Shown one piece after another: positions 52,249 through 61,216 of a stretch of DNA of 64,000 nt. The stretch is from the NCBI GenBank assembly GCA_038916785.1, contig JBCLBO010000002.1, positions 30,970 to 94,969 on the forward strand, in the 5' to 3' direction. The notes under the pieces are model-generated. The model was not told the DNA's origin, did no database searches, and saw only the letters and a list, made by a program, of their open reading frames with translations. A program made the position numbers and the translations under genes. Position 1 is the stretch's first letter. Each line of letters opens with the position of its first letter. The stretch comes from VFKU01 sp038916785 (GTDB taxonomy: Bacteria > Hydrogenedentota > Hydrogenedentia > Hydrogenedentales > GCA-2746185).

Positions 52249-52379
52249 CCAATGGGGTCGTCATTCGGGTCCTAAAATAGGATCGGCAGAGCCGGTGAAA
52301 AAGCCGATCTCGTTTGTCTGTTGTAGTCGCGGCGATAATGGTGGATTCAAAGTCTACGTGCAACAACTCCGTGATTAGA

Positions 52380-52718
52380 AGCGGTACTTCGCGGCCTATC
52401 CAAGCCGAAGGCTTGACAGAAAGTAGCCAGTGGTCGCCGCAGCGCGGCGACCACCGGGTAGCGAAAAAAGCCGAAGCACCCTGGAGGGGGGGGTGCCAGA
52501 AGCCTTATGCATTTTCTGCGACCCCTCCAGGGTCGGTAGCACTGGCCAGGTATCCGGGGGTGTCGCTGCGCTCAACCCCCGGCTACTCTCTGGCAACTCT
52601 TCGAGTTGCACACCACTCGAATCCGCCGTGTTCTATGCCTCGCGATCCGCTTAAAGGGCCAAACCCCAGGCAACTCGTCGAGTTGCGCCGGCGTGGCTAC
52701 AGTTTTTCGACAAATGCT
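52380..52718. repeat. Hairpin-dense intergenic repeat cluster
   Basis: Several perfect or near-perfect stems occur: gtggtcgccgc/gcggcgaccac (52430-52454), ccgggggt/acccccgg (near 52555-52583), and two gcaactc-gagttgc stems near 52598 and 52670. There are also cctggagggg/cccctccagg arms near 52480 and 52528. No gene is seen from 52249 to 53131. The cluster joins directly to the second 193-bp element. Confidence 0.6.
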
Positions 52719-52911
52719 CTAAATAGCCGGTGGTATACCTGGATCACTTCACTGTGCAGAAATAGATCGCGCTGGGCCCGTTGCGGCCAGATCAGGGTAT
52801 GTCTTTCGGCGGACCGGCGGGGAGATTCTTCGCTACCGCTCAGAATGACAAAAGTGAAGGTTCCGGCGTGGAGAACACACCAGTGTCTCAGATTGATCAC
52901 CGGCTATTTAG
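52719..52911 (-). mobile_element. 193-bp MITE-like element, copy 2
   Basis: This copy is in inverse orientation and of the same length as 38114-38306, and appears identical. It starts CTAAATAGCCGGTG and ends CACCGGCTATTTAG. The left flank is tgct and the right flank is cggcgg, so no long target duplication is visible. Confidence 0.85.
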
Positions 52912-52963
52912 CGGCGGATAGCGCGCCGCCCAATGGACCACACGAACGTCAACCGGCAAAACC

Positions 52964-53049
52964 GATCCGTCCAATCCGTTAAATCCGTGGCGAAAGGGGG
53001 TTACGCGACGAGACTGCTTCGTCGCGATCGCGCTTCTCGGAATGACGGT
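52964..53049. repeat. Solo gccacggattt arm plus gacgaagcagtctc-type arm
   Basis: The stretch atccgtccaatccgttaaatccgtggc (52964-52990) is a solo arm of the gccacggat family. It is followed at about 53007-53049 by an arm of the nested repeat seen near bioD (gcgacgagactgcttcgtcg ... ctcggaatgacg). Confidence 0.6.
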
Positions 53050-53131
53050 CAGCGGTTTGTGCGGACGCGCAAGTTGCTAGGGGCCTACATGATATTCTGA
53101 GCGTCCGAATCCGTCCGGGGAGGTCCCATCC

Positions 53132-54673
53132 ATGCGCCGTTTTCATTTTGCCGTCATCCCGACGCTCATTGCATTGGGCTCGGCCGCTTCCGCGCAGGAA
53201 ACGCCTCCTGCGCCTGGCACCTCGCAGATCACGCGCGCCGATTTCGCGAACTCCTATCTGCGCGTCGAGCGCGCACTCGAAGGAAAGCAATTCGGCCCCG
53301 AGCAAACTGCACAAATGAACACCACTTTCGATCAGGCCACGCTCGCCTTTTTCCAGAAAAAATTTGGCGACGCGATCCGGCAGATTGACAGCGTCACCAC
53401 GTCGATCTGCGGCAAGGACGCCAATCCCGACTTCCTGCGGAAGGCCGCCGCGCTGCGGCTGCGGCTCGACCCGCCGGTCGCCATCGTGGGCGACTCGTCC
53501 CCCGCGGCGCTGCACATCGAGCAGATGTATCTGCCCGGAGTACCCGGCGAAGCGATCGAGGGGCGGGTCGAGGTGCGCGATCGCCTGGGCGAGGTGAAGG
53601 CCAGCGAAGATTTCAAGCTCCGCTTCGAGAAGGACCGTCCGGTTGAACTCGTGATGGCGGTGCGCGGCGACAAAGCGAGCCACGGCGTCGCCAATAAATG
53701 GTTCGCCGAGCCGGGGCGCTACACGCTGTGGATCGTCAGCGACAGCTTCACGCGCGCGCAGACCGGTGTCGTGTCCGCGCTGCCCGGTCCCAGCGGCCAT
53801 TACGCGGTGGTCTCTAAACTGCTGCTGGCCGTGCGCGGCCACAATGCCGCGCGCCTCGACAAAATCCAGGCCACTAGCCCCGCGCTCGAACAGGCGCTCG
53901 CGTCGGTGAAGGCGCGGAACGAGCTGTTGACCGACACGCCTGACCCCGAAAACACCGCGCAATACGTGCTCGATCCGGTCAACTTGTCGAAGGAAATCGA
54001 TCTGGAAATCAGGGCGCTGGAGGCCGGCGCTGACCCCTTCTCCTTGCGCAGCGGCGATTACTGGCGCGTGCTCAAGATCGGCGACAAGGAAATCCCGATG
54101 CGCGTCTACGCGCCGCCATCGCTCGATCTGAACAAACAGGCGCCCCTCATCGTCGCGTTTCACGGCGCGGGCGTCGACGAGAACGCCTTCATGGACGCCT
54201 ACGCGTCGGGACGGCTAAAACAACTTGCCGATCAGAACAAGTTTCTGCTGGTCACGCCGCTCACCTACGCCTTCAGCGGCGCGGCCGTAGGCGACTCCTT
54301 CGACGCGCTCCTCAAGTCTATCGGCACGGACTATGCCGTCGATCCCCGGCGCATCTATGTGATGGGCCACTCGATGGGCGGTGGTGTGACTACGGCAGTG
54401 GTCGTAGCGCGCGGCGTGAACATCGCGGCGGCCGTGCCGATCTGCGGTTTCCGGGGACTGCCGGCGGACGCGAAGGACATCCCGCCGATGCTGGTGATCG
54501 CCGCGGAACTCGATCCGCTCGCGAACCCGAAGGCCGTCGGCCCCGCGGCCGAAGCCGCCAAGGCCGCGGGATTTCCCGTGGAGTACAAACTGATCCCGAA
54601 CTATGGTCACACGCTGGTCGTCGGCGAGATCCTTCCCGAAGTGGTCACTTGGATGCTTGCGAAATCGCGATAG
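53132..54673 (+). CDS. Secreted alpha/beta hydrolase with long N-terminal region
   Basis: The 513-residue protein has a signal peptide (MRRFHFAVIPTLIALGSAASA). Residues about 22-310 form a region I do not recognise, possibly two beta domains. The C-terminal 200 residues are an esterase domain with an HGAGVDENAF oxyanion region and the nucleophile elbow GHSMGGG (Ser about 412). A likely Asp (ELDPLANP) and His (NYGHTLV) follow. Related enzymes are PHB-depolymerase-like esterases. A ggaggtcccatcc site precedes the ATG. Substrate unknown. Confidence 0.8.
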   Translation: MRRFHFAVIPTLIALGSAASAQETPPAPGTSQITRADFANSYLRVERALEGKQFGPEQTAQMNTTFDQATLAFFQKKFGDAIRQIDSVTTSICGKDANPDFLRKAAALRLRLDPPVAIVGDSSPAALHIEQMYLPGVPGEAIEGRVEVRDRLGEVKASEDFKLRFEKDRPVELVMAVRGDKASHGVANKWFAEPGRYTLWIVSDSFTRAQTGVVSALPGPSGHYAVVSKLLLAVRGHNAARLDKIQATSPALEQALASVKARNELLTDTPDPENTAQYVLDPVNLSKEIDLEIRALEAGADPFSLRSGDYWRVLKIGDKEIPMRVYAPPSLDLNKQAPLIVAFHGAGVDENAFMDAYASGRLKQLADQNKFLLVTPLTYAFSGAAVGDSFDALLKSIGTDYAVDPRRIYVMGHSMGGGVTTAVVVARGVNIAAAVPICGFRGLPADAKDIPPMLVIAAELDPLANPKAVGPAAEAAKAAGFPVEYKLIPNYGHTLVVGEILPEVVTWMLAKSR

Positions 54674-54699
54674 GAGACGAGCGAGCAGAGGGCGGCGTT

Positions 54700-54840
54700 T
54701 CTGGTTGACGAGATTGCTTCGTCGCAACCTCGCTCCTCGCAATGACGTGGGGGGCAACCTCGCTCCTCGCGATGACGGGTGTCGCGACCACGCTCCTCGC
54801 GATGACGGGTGTCGCGACCACGCTCCTCGCGATGACGGTG
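54700..54840. repeat. Four tandem 30-bp repeats beside a repeat arm
   Basis: From 54721 to 54840 a 30-bp unit of the type gtcgcgaccacgctcctcgc plus gatgacgggt occurs four times. The first two units are more divergent and the last two nearly identical. It follows gacgagattgcttcgtcgc (about 54709-54727), so it is an expansion of one arm of the gaggagcg/gcaatctc repeat family. It reaches to within 9 bp of the amidohydrolase stop. Confidence 0.75.
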
Positions 54841-54848
54841 ATCTACGT

Positions 54849-56549
54849 TCAGTCGTCCGTGTCGGGCCGCGCGCGATCTTCTTCGCGGGTGAGGACTTTA
54901 CCGGGCAGGGCCCACGTGAGTTCTCCGGCGTCGACCACGAAGGTTCCGTTGATGAGCACGAAGGGAATTCCGGCGGGATACTGGTGCGGCGCGAGGAAGG
55001 TCGAGCGGTCGCGGATGGCCGCGAGATCGATCACGGCGAGATCGGCGACGTAGCCCTCGCGCACGTAGCCGCGATCGTCGAGCTCGAGGATGTCCGCCGG
55101 CAGGCCGGTCATCGAGCGGACCGCGTGCTCCACCGAGATGAGCTTTTCGTCCAGCGCGTACTTGCGAATCTTCCGCGGGAAAGTGCCGTAGTAGCGCGAA
55201 TGGGTGAAGGCCTCGCCGGGCAGCGCCACGCCGGCGTCGGACGCGGTCGCCACCCAAGGCTGCACGGCGAAATTCCGGACGTCGTCCTCGCTCAAGGAGA
55301 ATCCGCGGACGGTCGCGCCGCCGAACTGATCGCGGTAGCCTTCCGCCTGCAACACGTAGGCCATTTCGACGACGGTCACGCCGCGCGCCGCGGCGAGTTC
55401 ACCCAGCGTTTTGCCGATCAGACTGCGATCGGGGTGGTCCAACACCACTATGTTTCCCGGCCCGCCGCGCTGGACGATCTCGTGCATCACGTCGCGCGCG
55501 AGGGCCTTGGCCTTCTTGTCGTCGCGCAGCGCCGCTTCGAGCGCGAGCGCGTAATTCGTCTGGTCTCCTGCGAATTCGTCGGCCACCCACCGCGGGATCA
55601 GCGTCATCGTGCCATCGCTGCCCGAGGTGTCGTAGGGATACTGGTCGGCCCAGATGGGCACGCCGCGTTCGCGGGCCGCCTGGATCGCGGCGATTATCTC
55701 GCCGGACTTGCCCCAATAGTCGCGGCCGCGCGCTTTGATGTGCGTGGCGACGGATGTCACGCCGGTCGTCTCCGCAATTTGGATCGTTTCGAGAATCGAA
55801 TCGAGCATCGTCGTCGGTTTTACGGTGGCCGAATCGCGGCTGGGCACGAACCACATCGGGTCGATTCCGGACGAGCGCTCGTGGACGATGTACAGGCCGC
55901 GATAGGGCTTCAATTCGCGCACGAGCGCGATCAGTTCGGCGGTGCTGCTCCAGATGCCCGGCTCGTATTCAAGGCCCGCGGTGAGTCCCCAGGCGCCCGC
56001 CTCCATGCCTTCGCGGACCATCCGCTTCATCGTTTCAAGTTCTTCGGGTGTCGCGTCGCGTTCCTCGGGGCCGGCCATGGCGGCGCGCCGGACCGTGTTG
56101 TGGCCGACCATGAGGATGGTATTGAGCGCGAAATTGCGGTCCTCCAACTGGGCGCGCTGGCGCGAGATGTCGATGAAGCTGCGGCCATCTTGATCGACCA
56201 CCACCGTCGTGACGCCCTGCGCCACGAGGTTGGGCGCGGCCCGGCGGTTCGGGTCGGGCGATCGCAGCCCGCCGCTCTCGCCGCCGCCGTCGGCGTGGCT
56301 GTGGAGGTCGATCACGCCGGCGATGATGGTGAGCCCCTCGGCGTGGATCACGCGGGCGGCTTTGGACCGGCCGAGATCGCCCACGGCCGCGATGCGCCCG
56401 CCTTTGAGCGCGACATCGGCGCGGTACGCGGCGGAGCCCGAACCATCGAGCACCTGTCCGCCGACGAGCAGCACGTCGTAGGATTCCGCGGAGGCGAGTG
56501 AGGACAGAAGGAGCGCCGCGGCGGCGATTACTCCTGCGAGCGCTTTCAC
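54849..56549 (-). CDS. Secreted D-aminoacylase-like amidohydrolase
   Basis: The start is GTG 56549, preceded by AGGAG, giving 566 residues with a signal peptide (VIAAAALLLSSLASA). The metal site begins with DLHSHADGG (His83, His85). Later blocks include GLTAGLEYEPG, ATHIKARG and the late TASDAG. This matches the N-acyl-D-amino-acid deacylase branch of the amidohydrolase superfamily, which removes acyl groups from D-amino acids. It may act in the periplasm on peptidoglycan-derived compounds. The longer frame to 56663 reads into the ferredoxin region in antisense. Confidence 0.85.
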   Translation of the reverse strand: MKALAGVIAAAALLLSSLASAESYDVLLVGGQVLDGSGSAAYRADVALKGGRIAAVGDLGRSKAARVIHAEGLTIIAGVIDLHSHADGGGESGGLRSPDPNRRAAPNLVAQGVTTVVVDQDGRSFIDISRQRAQLEDRNFALNTILMVGHNTVRRAAMAGPEERDATPEELETMKRMVREGMEAGAWGLTAGLEYEPGIWSSTAELIALVRELKPYRGLYIVHERSSGIDPMWFVPSRDSATVKPTTMLDSILETIQIAETTGVTSVATHIKARGRDYWGKSGEIIAAIQAARERGVPIWADQYPYDTSGSDGTMTLIPRWVADEFAGDQTNYALALEAALRDDKKAKALARDVMHEIVQRGGPGNIVVLDHPDRSLIGKTLGELAAARGVTVVEMAYVLQAEGYRDQFGGATVRGFSLSEDDVRNFAVQPWVATASDAGVALPGEAFTHSRYYGTFPRKIRKYALDEKLISVEHAVRSMTGLPADILELDDRGYVREGYVADLAVIDLAAIRDRSTFLAPHQYPAGIPFVLINGTFVVDAGELTWALPGKVLTREEDRARPDTDD

Positions 56550-56568
56550 GAAGGACTCCTGTGGCGCG

Positions 56569-56826
56569 TCAGCCGATCGCAAATTCGACCGTGCCGGACT
56601 TAATCGTGCACTGGCACGCGAGCCGTTCGCCCGCCTCCAGGGCCATGTCCTCTTCCTTGACATTCACGGGGCCAAGGTTTTCCATGCCGGAGACCACCGT
56701 ACAACGGCAGGTCCCGCAGTCGCCCTCGGTGCATCCAAAGGGCATGCCCAGGTCTTCGCAGGGATGGAGCACGCGCGTGCCGTCCGGCACTTCGCGCGAC
56801 TGCCCTTCAAACACGACCTTCGCCAT
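56569..56826 (-). CDS. Plant-type [2Fe-2S] ferredoxin
   Basis: The ATG at 56826 gives 85 residues. The cluster ligands fit C32-x4-C37-x2-C40 in GCTEGDCGTC plus C71 in RLACQC. Extra cysteines occur at 23, 42 and 73. Such ferredoxins carry electrons to oxygenases or other enzymes. It lies 19 bp upstream of the amidohydrolase gene start and is probably co-transcribed. Its partner is not seen. Confidence 0.9.
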   Translation of the reverse strand: MAKVVFEGQSREVPDGTRVLHPCEDLGMPFGCTEGDCGTCRCTVVSGMENLGPVNVKEEDMALEAGERLACQCTIKSGTVEFAIG

Positions 56827-57051
56827 GGGCGAATTCACTCCTGTCCAAGCCCGTTCACCGCAAATTTTCCGGACGTGCTGGGCCGCCGAAATCCGGGCGT
56901 CAGGGCGGCCGTTCCAATGCCGGCGATTCCGCCGCAGAGTGTATAACGCGGCTCGGGTGGCGCTCAATCCCGCGGAGCGGGACGGCGGGCGAACGGACGG
57001 CCCCCAGCGCGACCGATCGCCTGATACTTTCTACGTGAAAAATTCGAGGGG

Positions 57052-57096
57052 GGATTTACAAGATTTTAGAATCAGTATTCTCAATCGTGTAAATCC
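57052..57096. repeat. Hairpin ggatttacaagatt / aatcgtgtaaatcc
   Basis: The arms at 57052-57065 and 57083-57096 match at 13 of 14 positions in inverse. The motif gtaaatcctgtct recurs at about 3004-3016. It lies in the gap between the ferredoxin and transglycosylase genes. Confidence 0.55.
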
Positions 57097-57119
57097 TGTC
57101 TGAAAAGTTCTTGACCTTG

Positions 57120-59426
57120 TCAGTCCTGCGAGCGGATTGGCTGGAAGACTACGACCTCGTCGCCCTGACCCAGGACGGGAGTCCGCGTCCAGCCGTTCCA
57201 TTCGTAGAGCGTGGTCACGGGCACGTCGTACTGGTCTGCGATCGAATTCGCGCGCTCGCCCGCGGCGACGACGTGCATGTGGCGGATCGTGCCGCTGGGC
57301 GAGGCCTTGGCGACCTGCGTGTTCCTGTTCGCCGGGGCGTCGGGCGTTGCGGCCGTTTCGGTCTGGCGCGGCTGAATCACGAGGGTATCGCCGATCTGCA
57401 GGATCGATTTCGCGCTCAGCCCGTTCCAGGCCAACAGGTCGCGGGTCGATACGCCATATTTCTTGGCGATCGAGCTTGCCGACTCGCCGCGGCGCACGAG
57501 ATGCGTGTCGTGTTGCGCTTTCGCGGCCGGCGCCGCCGATGCGGATACCTGATCGGCAGCGCGTGACGCCGCCGCTTCGCCGACCTTGAGTTTTTGGCCG
57601 ATGTGGATGGTCGAGCGTTTGCTCAAGCCGTTCCATGCGAGCACATCGTCCACGCGCACGCCGTAGGCCTTCGCGATTTTGTCTGGGTACTCGCCTTTCT
57701 TCACCGTGTGGTAGGCCGCAGCCGAACTCGACGCGGTCGGGGGCGACGATTCCTTTGAGACGGATGCCTCCCCCGGCGCAGCAGCAATGACGACGCGCTC
57801 CGCCGCCGGTTTCTCCAGGGCCGGTGCGACGGCGAGTTTTTGGCCCGCGCGAATCGTGGTCGACGAACCCAGCGCATTCCAGCGTTGCAGGTCTTTGACC
57901 GATACCCGTTGCTTGTCCGCGATGCCGGAGAGGCTGTCGCCGCGGCGCACGGTGTAGGTGCGCGCGCCCGAGGCGCTGGCGGTCCCCACACGGTCGCCGG
58001 TGTCTACTTCAACGCCTCCCGGAATAATGAGTTGCTGGCCGATACGCAGATTCTTCGGTGACGAAATCTTGTTGGCCGTTTGCAGTTCACTGACGGAAAC
58101 CCCGTAGACCGCGGCGATTTTCGACGGTGTCTCGCCCCGTTGGACGACGTGGGTGCCCGCGCGGAGTTCCGGCATCGAGGCCAGCGCGGTCATCACGCGG
58201 CCGTTGTGCGCCGCAGGCACGGCGAGAATGGCGTCGCTCTCGGGCGGCGTGTAGCCCCGGACGAACTGGGGATTGAGTTTGGCAAGGGCGCCCGTTTCGA
58301 TGCCCGACTGCTTCTCGATTTCCGCCAGCGAGTAGAACCCGTTCACCTTGATTGGTTCGGTCTCCTCGGCCGGCTGGGGCCTCGCCTCGAAACCGTACTG
58401 TTCAGGATTGTTTGCCACGATCGCGGTGGCGAGCAGTTTTGCGTAGAACCGTTTTGATTCGAGCTTGATTCGGCCCGAGGCGCTCTTGGCTTCGAGCAAT
58501 TGCCAAAGGTCGTCCTCGCCGCCCGCCTTTTTGATGGCGCGCCCGAGTCCGCCCTCGCCCATGTTGTAGGCGGTGACCGCGAGGGGCCAGTTGCCGTCGA
58601 AGATCTCGTACAAGTCGGCGAGATACTCGATCGCCGCGCCGGTCGCCTTGCGCCAGTCGTAGCGCTCGTCGAGGTACCAGTCGCTGCGCAGGCCGTAGCG
58701 GTGGCCGGTGCTTTTCATGAATTGCCACATGCCGGACGCGCTCGCGTGCGAGTCAATCTTCGGCGTGAACTGGCTCTCCACCATCGCCAGCCAGACGAGG
58801 TCTTCCGGTAGACCGGCCTCGGCGAACTTCGCGCGCACGTAGGGAAGATACTTGTAGCTGCGATCCAGGCCCGCCTGGAAATTCTTGGGATAGGCGCGCT
58901 GGATGGCGTCAATTTCCGCCTGCACGCGCGAATTGATCTCCGCGGTGCCCTCGACTTGTTCGTCGAGGGCTGGCCCCGTGAAGACGTCGGGCCTCGTGCG
59001 GTCGTAGATGCGGGCCAAGGTCTCCGCGTTTTCGAGTTCGCCGGAATACTGCTCGCGCAGGCGCGCGAAGGTCCCGGGCTCCAGCTTGGCTTCAATGAGC
59101 CGGTCCATCATTTGGGCGTAATGGTCGTAGGCGCCGGCGTCGTCGCCGATGGCCTGCGCCTCTTTAGCGGCCTGGAATTCCGTATCGGCCTCGGCGAGGA
59201 TTTCGGGGGCGGATCGCGGCGCGGCGGGTTCGAGGTCCTGGGCCACTGTCTCCGCGGGCGGCAGTGGCGCGAACTGATAGCGCTCCTTGCCGGCGGGCAC
59301 AGCCGATTCCCAGGTCTCTTCGACCGCCGCCACGGACGGCCGCGCGGGTCCGCCGGACACGCTGGCGCATCCGGCCAAGGCCAAGGCGCCGGCCCCGACC
59401 AGTACTGCACGAATTACTCTGCTCAC
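57120..59426 (-). CDS. Membrane-bound lytic murein transglycosylase with five LysM repeats (MltD-like)
   Basis: This lipoprotein cuts peptidoglycan glycan strands. The GTG at 59426 follows a gaggagg site and gives 768 residues, with lipobox LAGC and lipidated Cys20. The SLT catalytic domain has E217 in AMVESQF and the GMWQFM block near 232-237. Five LysM repeats of about 45 residues follow in the C-terminal half, each starting like HVVQRGETPSKIA, TYTVRRGDSLSGIA or YHTVKKGEYPDKIA. E. coli MltD has two LysM repeats. It lies between the ferredoxin gene and a DUF2961 gene. Confidence 0.93.
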   Translation of the reverse strand: MSRVIRAVLVGAGALALAGCASVSGGPARPSVAAVEETWESAVPAGKERYQFAPLPPAETVAQDLEPAAPRSAPEILAEADTEFQAAKEAQAIGDDAGAYDHYAQMMDRLIEAKLEPGTFARLREQYSGELENAETLARIYDRTRPDVFTGPALDEQVEGTAEINSRVQAEIDAIQRAYPKNFQAGLDRSYKYLPYVRAKFAEAGLPEDLVWLAMVESQFTPKIDSHASASGMWQFMKSTGHRYGLRSDWYLDERYDWRKATGAAIEYLADLYEIFDGNWPLAVTAYNMGEGGLGRAIKKAGGEDDLWQLLEAKSASGRIKLESKRFYAKLLATAIVANNPEQYGFEARPQPAEETEPIKVNGFYSLAEIEKQSGIETGALAKLNPQFVRGYTPPESDAILAVPAAHNGRVMTALASMPELRAGTHVVQRGETPSKIAAVYGVSVSELQTANKISSPKNLRIGQQLIIPGGVEVDTGDRVGTASASGARTYTVRRGDSLSGIADKQRVSVKDLQRWNALGSSTTIRAGQKLAVAPALEKPAAERVVIAAAPGEASVSKESSPPTASSSAAAYHTVKKGEYPDKIAKAYGVRVDDVLAWNGLSKRSTIHIGQKLKVGEAAASRAADQVSASAAPAAKAQHDTHLVRRGESASSIAKKYGVSTRDLLAWNGLSAKSILQIGDTLVIQPRQTETAATPDAPANRNTQVAKASPSGTIRHMHVVAAGERANSIADQYDVPVTTLYEWNGWTRTPVLGQGDEVVVFQPIRSQD

Positions 59427-59524
59427 GTGCGTTGCCTCCTCGTCGGCCCGGCCAACCTTGCGGCGGCGCGATCCGGTCTGGCCGTGCGGCGGGTCTGTTC
59501 GCAAGTCGAACAGGACACGGGTTT

Positions 59525-61042
59525 TTATCGGCTTTCCGCCAACTTCTGCGTCGTTGCCGCGGGCGTCTGGTACCAGTACGCCACGCTTTCATAGGCCACG
59601 CCGGGGCGGTCGTTGTGCGGGCCGTGTTCGAGTTCGAAAACCAAAGACTGCGTGAAGGGCATCGGCTCGGTCAAATGGCTGCGGAAGGCCATGAACGACA
59701 CCGGGGCGTCCGCGTCTTTGAGGGTGATCGCGTGGGTCGGGGCGTAGGCCGCGCCGTCCGCGAAGTACCATCCGGCGTTGAAATAGTCGTCCGTACCCGT
59801 GCCGTGGAAGGTGTCCGCCGCGGCGCCGTCGACCAAGAATGCATCGTCGCCTTCGAGAATCGTGAGAGAGTCCGCGTTCTTGGCGGCGATCGTCGTCCCG
59901 ACGTAGTGACCTTGCCCGGCGATATTGGCGACGACGAAGGGTTTGCCTTCGACGGTCAGGCCGCCGCTGTGGCGCGCGTGAAAGTACTTTGCGTCGGCGG
60001 CCGCGCGTTCGCGCCACGTGACCCAGTAGGCGATGTCGGCGATTTGCTTGGTCTTGTTCACGAAACGGATATCGATTTGTTTTTGGAACGGCATCGGGAA
60101 ACGGCACCACATGCGACCGTCAATCCGTCCCACCACGACGCTGCTGTGGTCGGCGGTGTCCTGGCCCGCGGCGCCAAAGAACACGCCGATGGGCGCGAGA
60201 ATAGCGGGATCCTTGTGGCCGTCGTAGGCCACGGAAATCCACGTACCCGCCAGGATCTCCGGGTCGGCGGACTCCAGCCGCAGTTCGATCTCCGTTATTG
60301 TACCGGGGCCGACTAGAGTCACCGCCGACGAATCGGATTCCGGACCGTAGTTGTGGCGGGACTTGCGCAGGCGCTCGTGTTCGGAGGGCCAGCGCATGGC
60401 CACGGACTTCCACGAGTCCTGCCAGCGCCGGAAGAAGTCGTGATCGTCCTGCGTCAGCGAGAGTCCGAAGGATTGAATCGGGGTGTCTTTGGGTAATTCG
60501 GCATAGGTGACTTGGTAAGTCAGCGACGGCTCGCTGGTTTTCACGGCGATCCGGCAACGCTTCTCAAAGGGGATCGGGATATAGGAATAGTAGCCGCCGG
60601 AGGACTGCCCGACGAAGGGCGGCCCCATCAGGTTGAAGGCGGGGCTCCGCAATTCGAGCGAGCCCGAGAAGAAGTCTTTGAAGTCGGTGGTGATGAGCGG
60701 ATGCTCGACGTCATCGACAAAAATACAGATCGTGCCGCTGGGGTCGCGCGTCCACAGCCGCGTGACCACGCCCGGGCCGGTGAGGTCGGCCAGGATGAAC
60801 CCGCCGCCCTCCATGGGCGTGCCGCCCTTGTCGTCGTCGTTGCCGCCGCTGCGGTCGAAGCTGGAGATCTGCTTGACCGTCCAGGCCTTCGGTTCAGGAA
60901 GGCGCTTCAACGAGCCGTTGAAGCCCAGTTGTTCGAGCGGTACCGTCCAGCCTTTGGGCGTCCGTTCTAGGGACGAGTCCTCATCGGCGAATGCGGTACA
61001 CGCGAGAAGACAGAACACTACCCCCACGGAGATGGGTTTCAT
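59525..61042 (-). CDS. Secreted DUF2961 protein
   Basis: The ATG at 61042 gives 505 residues with a signal peptide (MKPISVGVVFCLLACTAFA). The family-type start of the domain is seen in KQISSFDRSGGNDDD, then GPGVVTRLWTRDPSGTI. A later GDDAFLVDG and GTGTDDYFNAGWYFA are also typical. DUF2961 includes glycan-degrading enzymes, so a role on polysaccharide is plausible. The active residues are not marked in what I can see. Confidence 0.85.
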   Translation of the reverse strand: MKPISVGVVFCLLACTAFADEDSSLERTPKGWTVPLEQLGFNGSLKRLPEPKAWTVKQISSFDRSGGNDDDKGGTPMEGGGFILADLTGPGVVTRLWTRDPSGTICIFVDDVEHPLITTDFKDFFSGSLELRSPAFNLMGPPFVGQSSGGYYSYIPIPFEKRCRIAVKTSEPSLTYQVTYAELPKDTPIQSFGLSLTQDDHDFFRRWQDSWKSVAMRWPSEHERLRKSRHNYGPESDSSAVTLVGPGTITEIELRLESADPEILAGTWISVAYDGHKDPAILAPIGVFFGAAGQDTADHSSVVVGRIDGRMWCRFPMPFQKQIDIRFVNKTKQIADIAYWVTWRERAAADAKYFHARHSGGLTVEGKPFVVANIAGQGHYVGTTIAAKNADSLTILEGDDAFLVDGAAADTFHGTGTDDYFNAGWYFADGAAYAPTHAITLKDADAPVSFMAFRSHLTEPMPFTQSLVFELEHGPHNDRPGVAYESVAYWYQTPAATTQKLAESR

Positions 61043-61216
61043 CCAAAGGCCCCCCTGAAGCGTAAACCCGGAAATCCCCCTGCAAAGGAAAGTGTACCAG
61101 ACCCTCAACTTCGCTGCAAACGCTTAGCACGACAGGAGTTGCGAGATCGGAATATCTCGATTTCGTCGACCCGGGATAGTGGCGTAACTTATTGTGGTGT
61201 AACGAGTTACTACTGA

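Noticed and set aside
54721..54840. CRISPR-like reading of the 30-bp repeats
   Set aside because: The units are directly adjacent with no spacers, and no cas gene is present.
54603..56501. 632-residue ORF antisense to the amidohydrolase
   Set aside because: It includes the tandem repeat and shadows a gene with a clear metal site.
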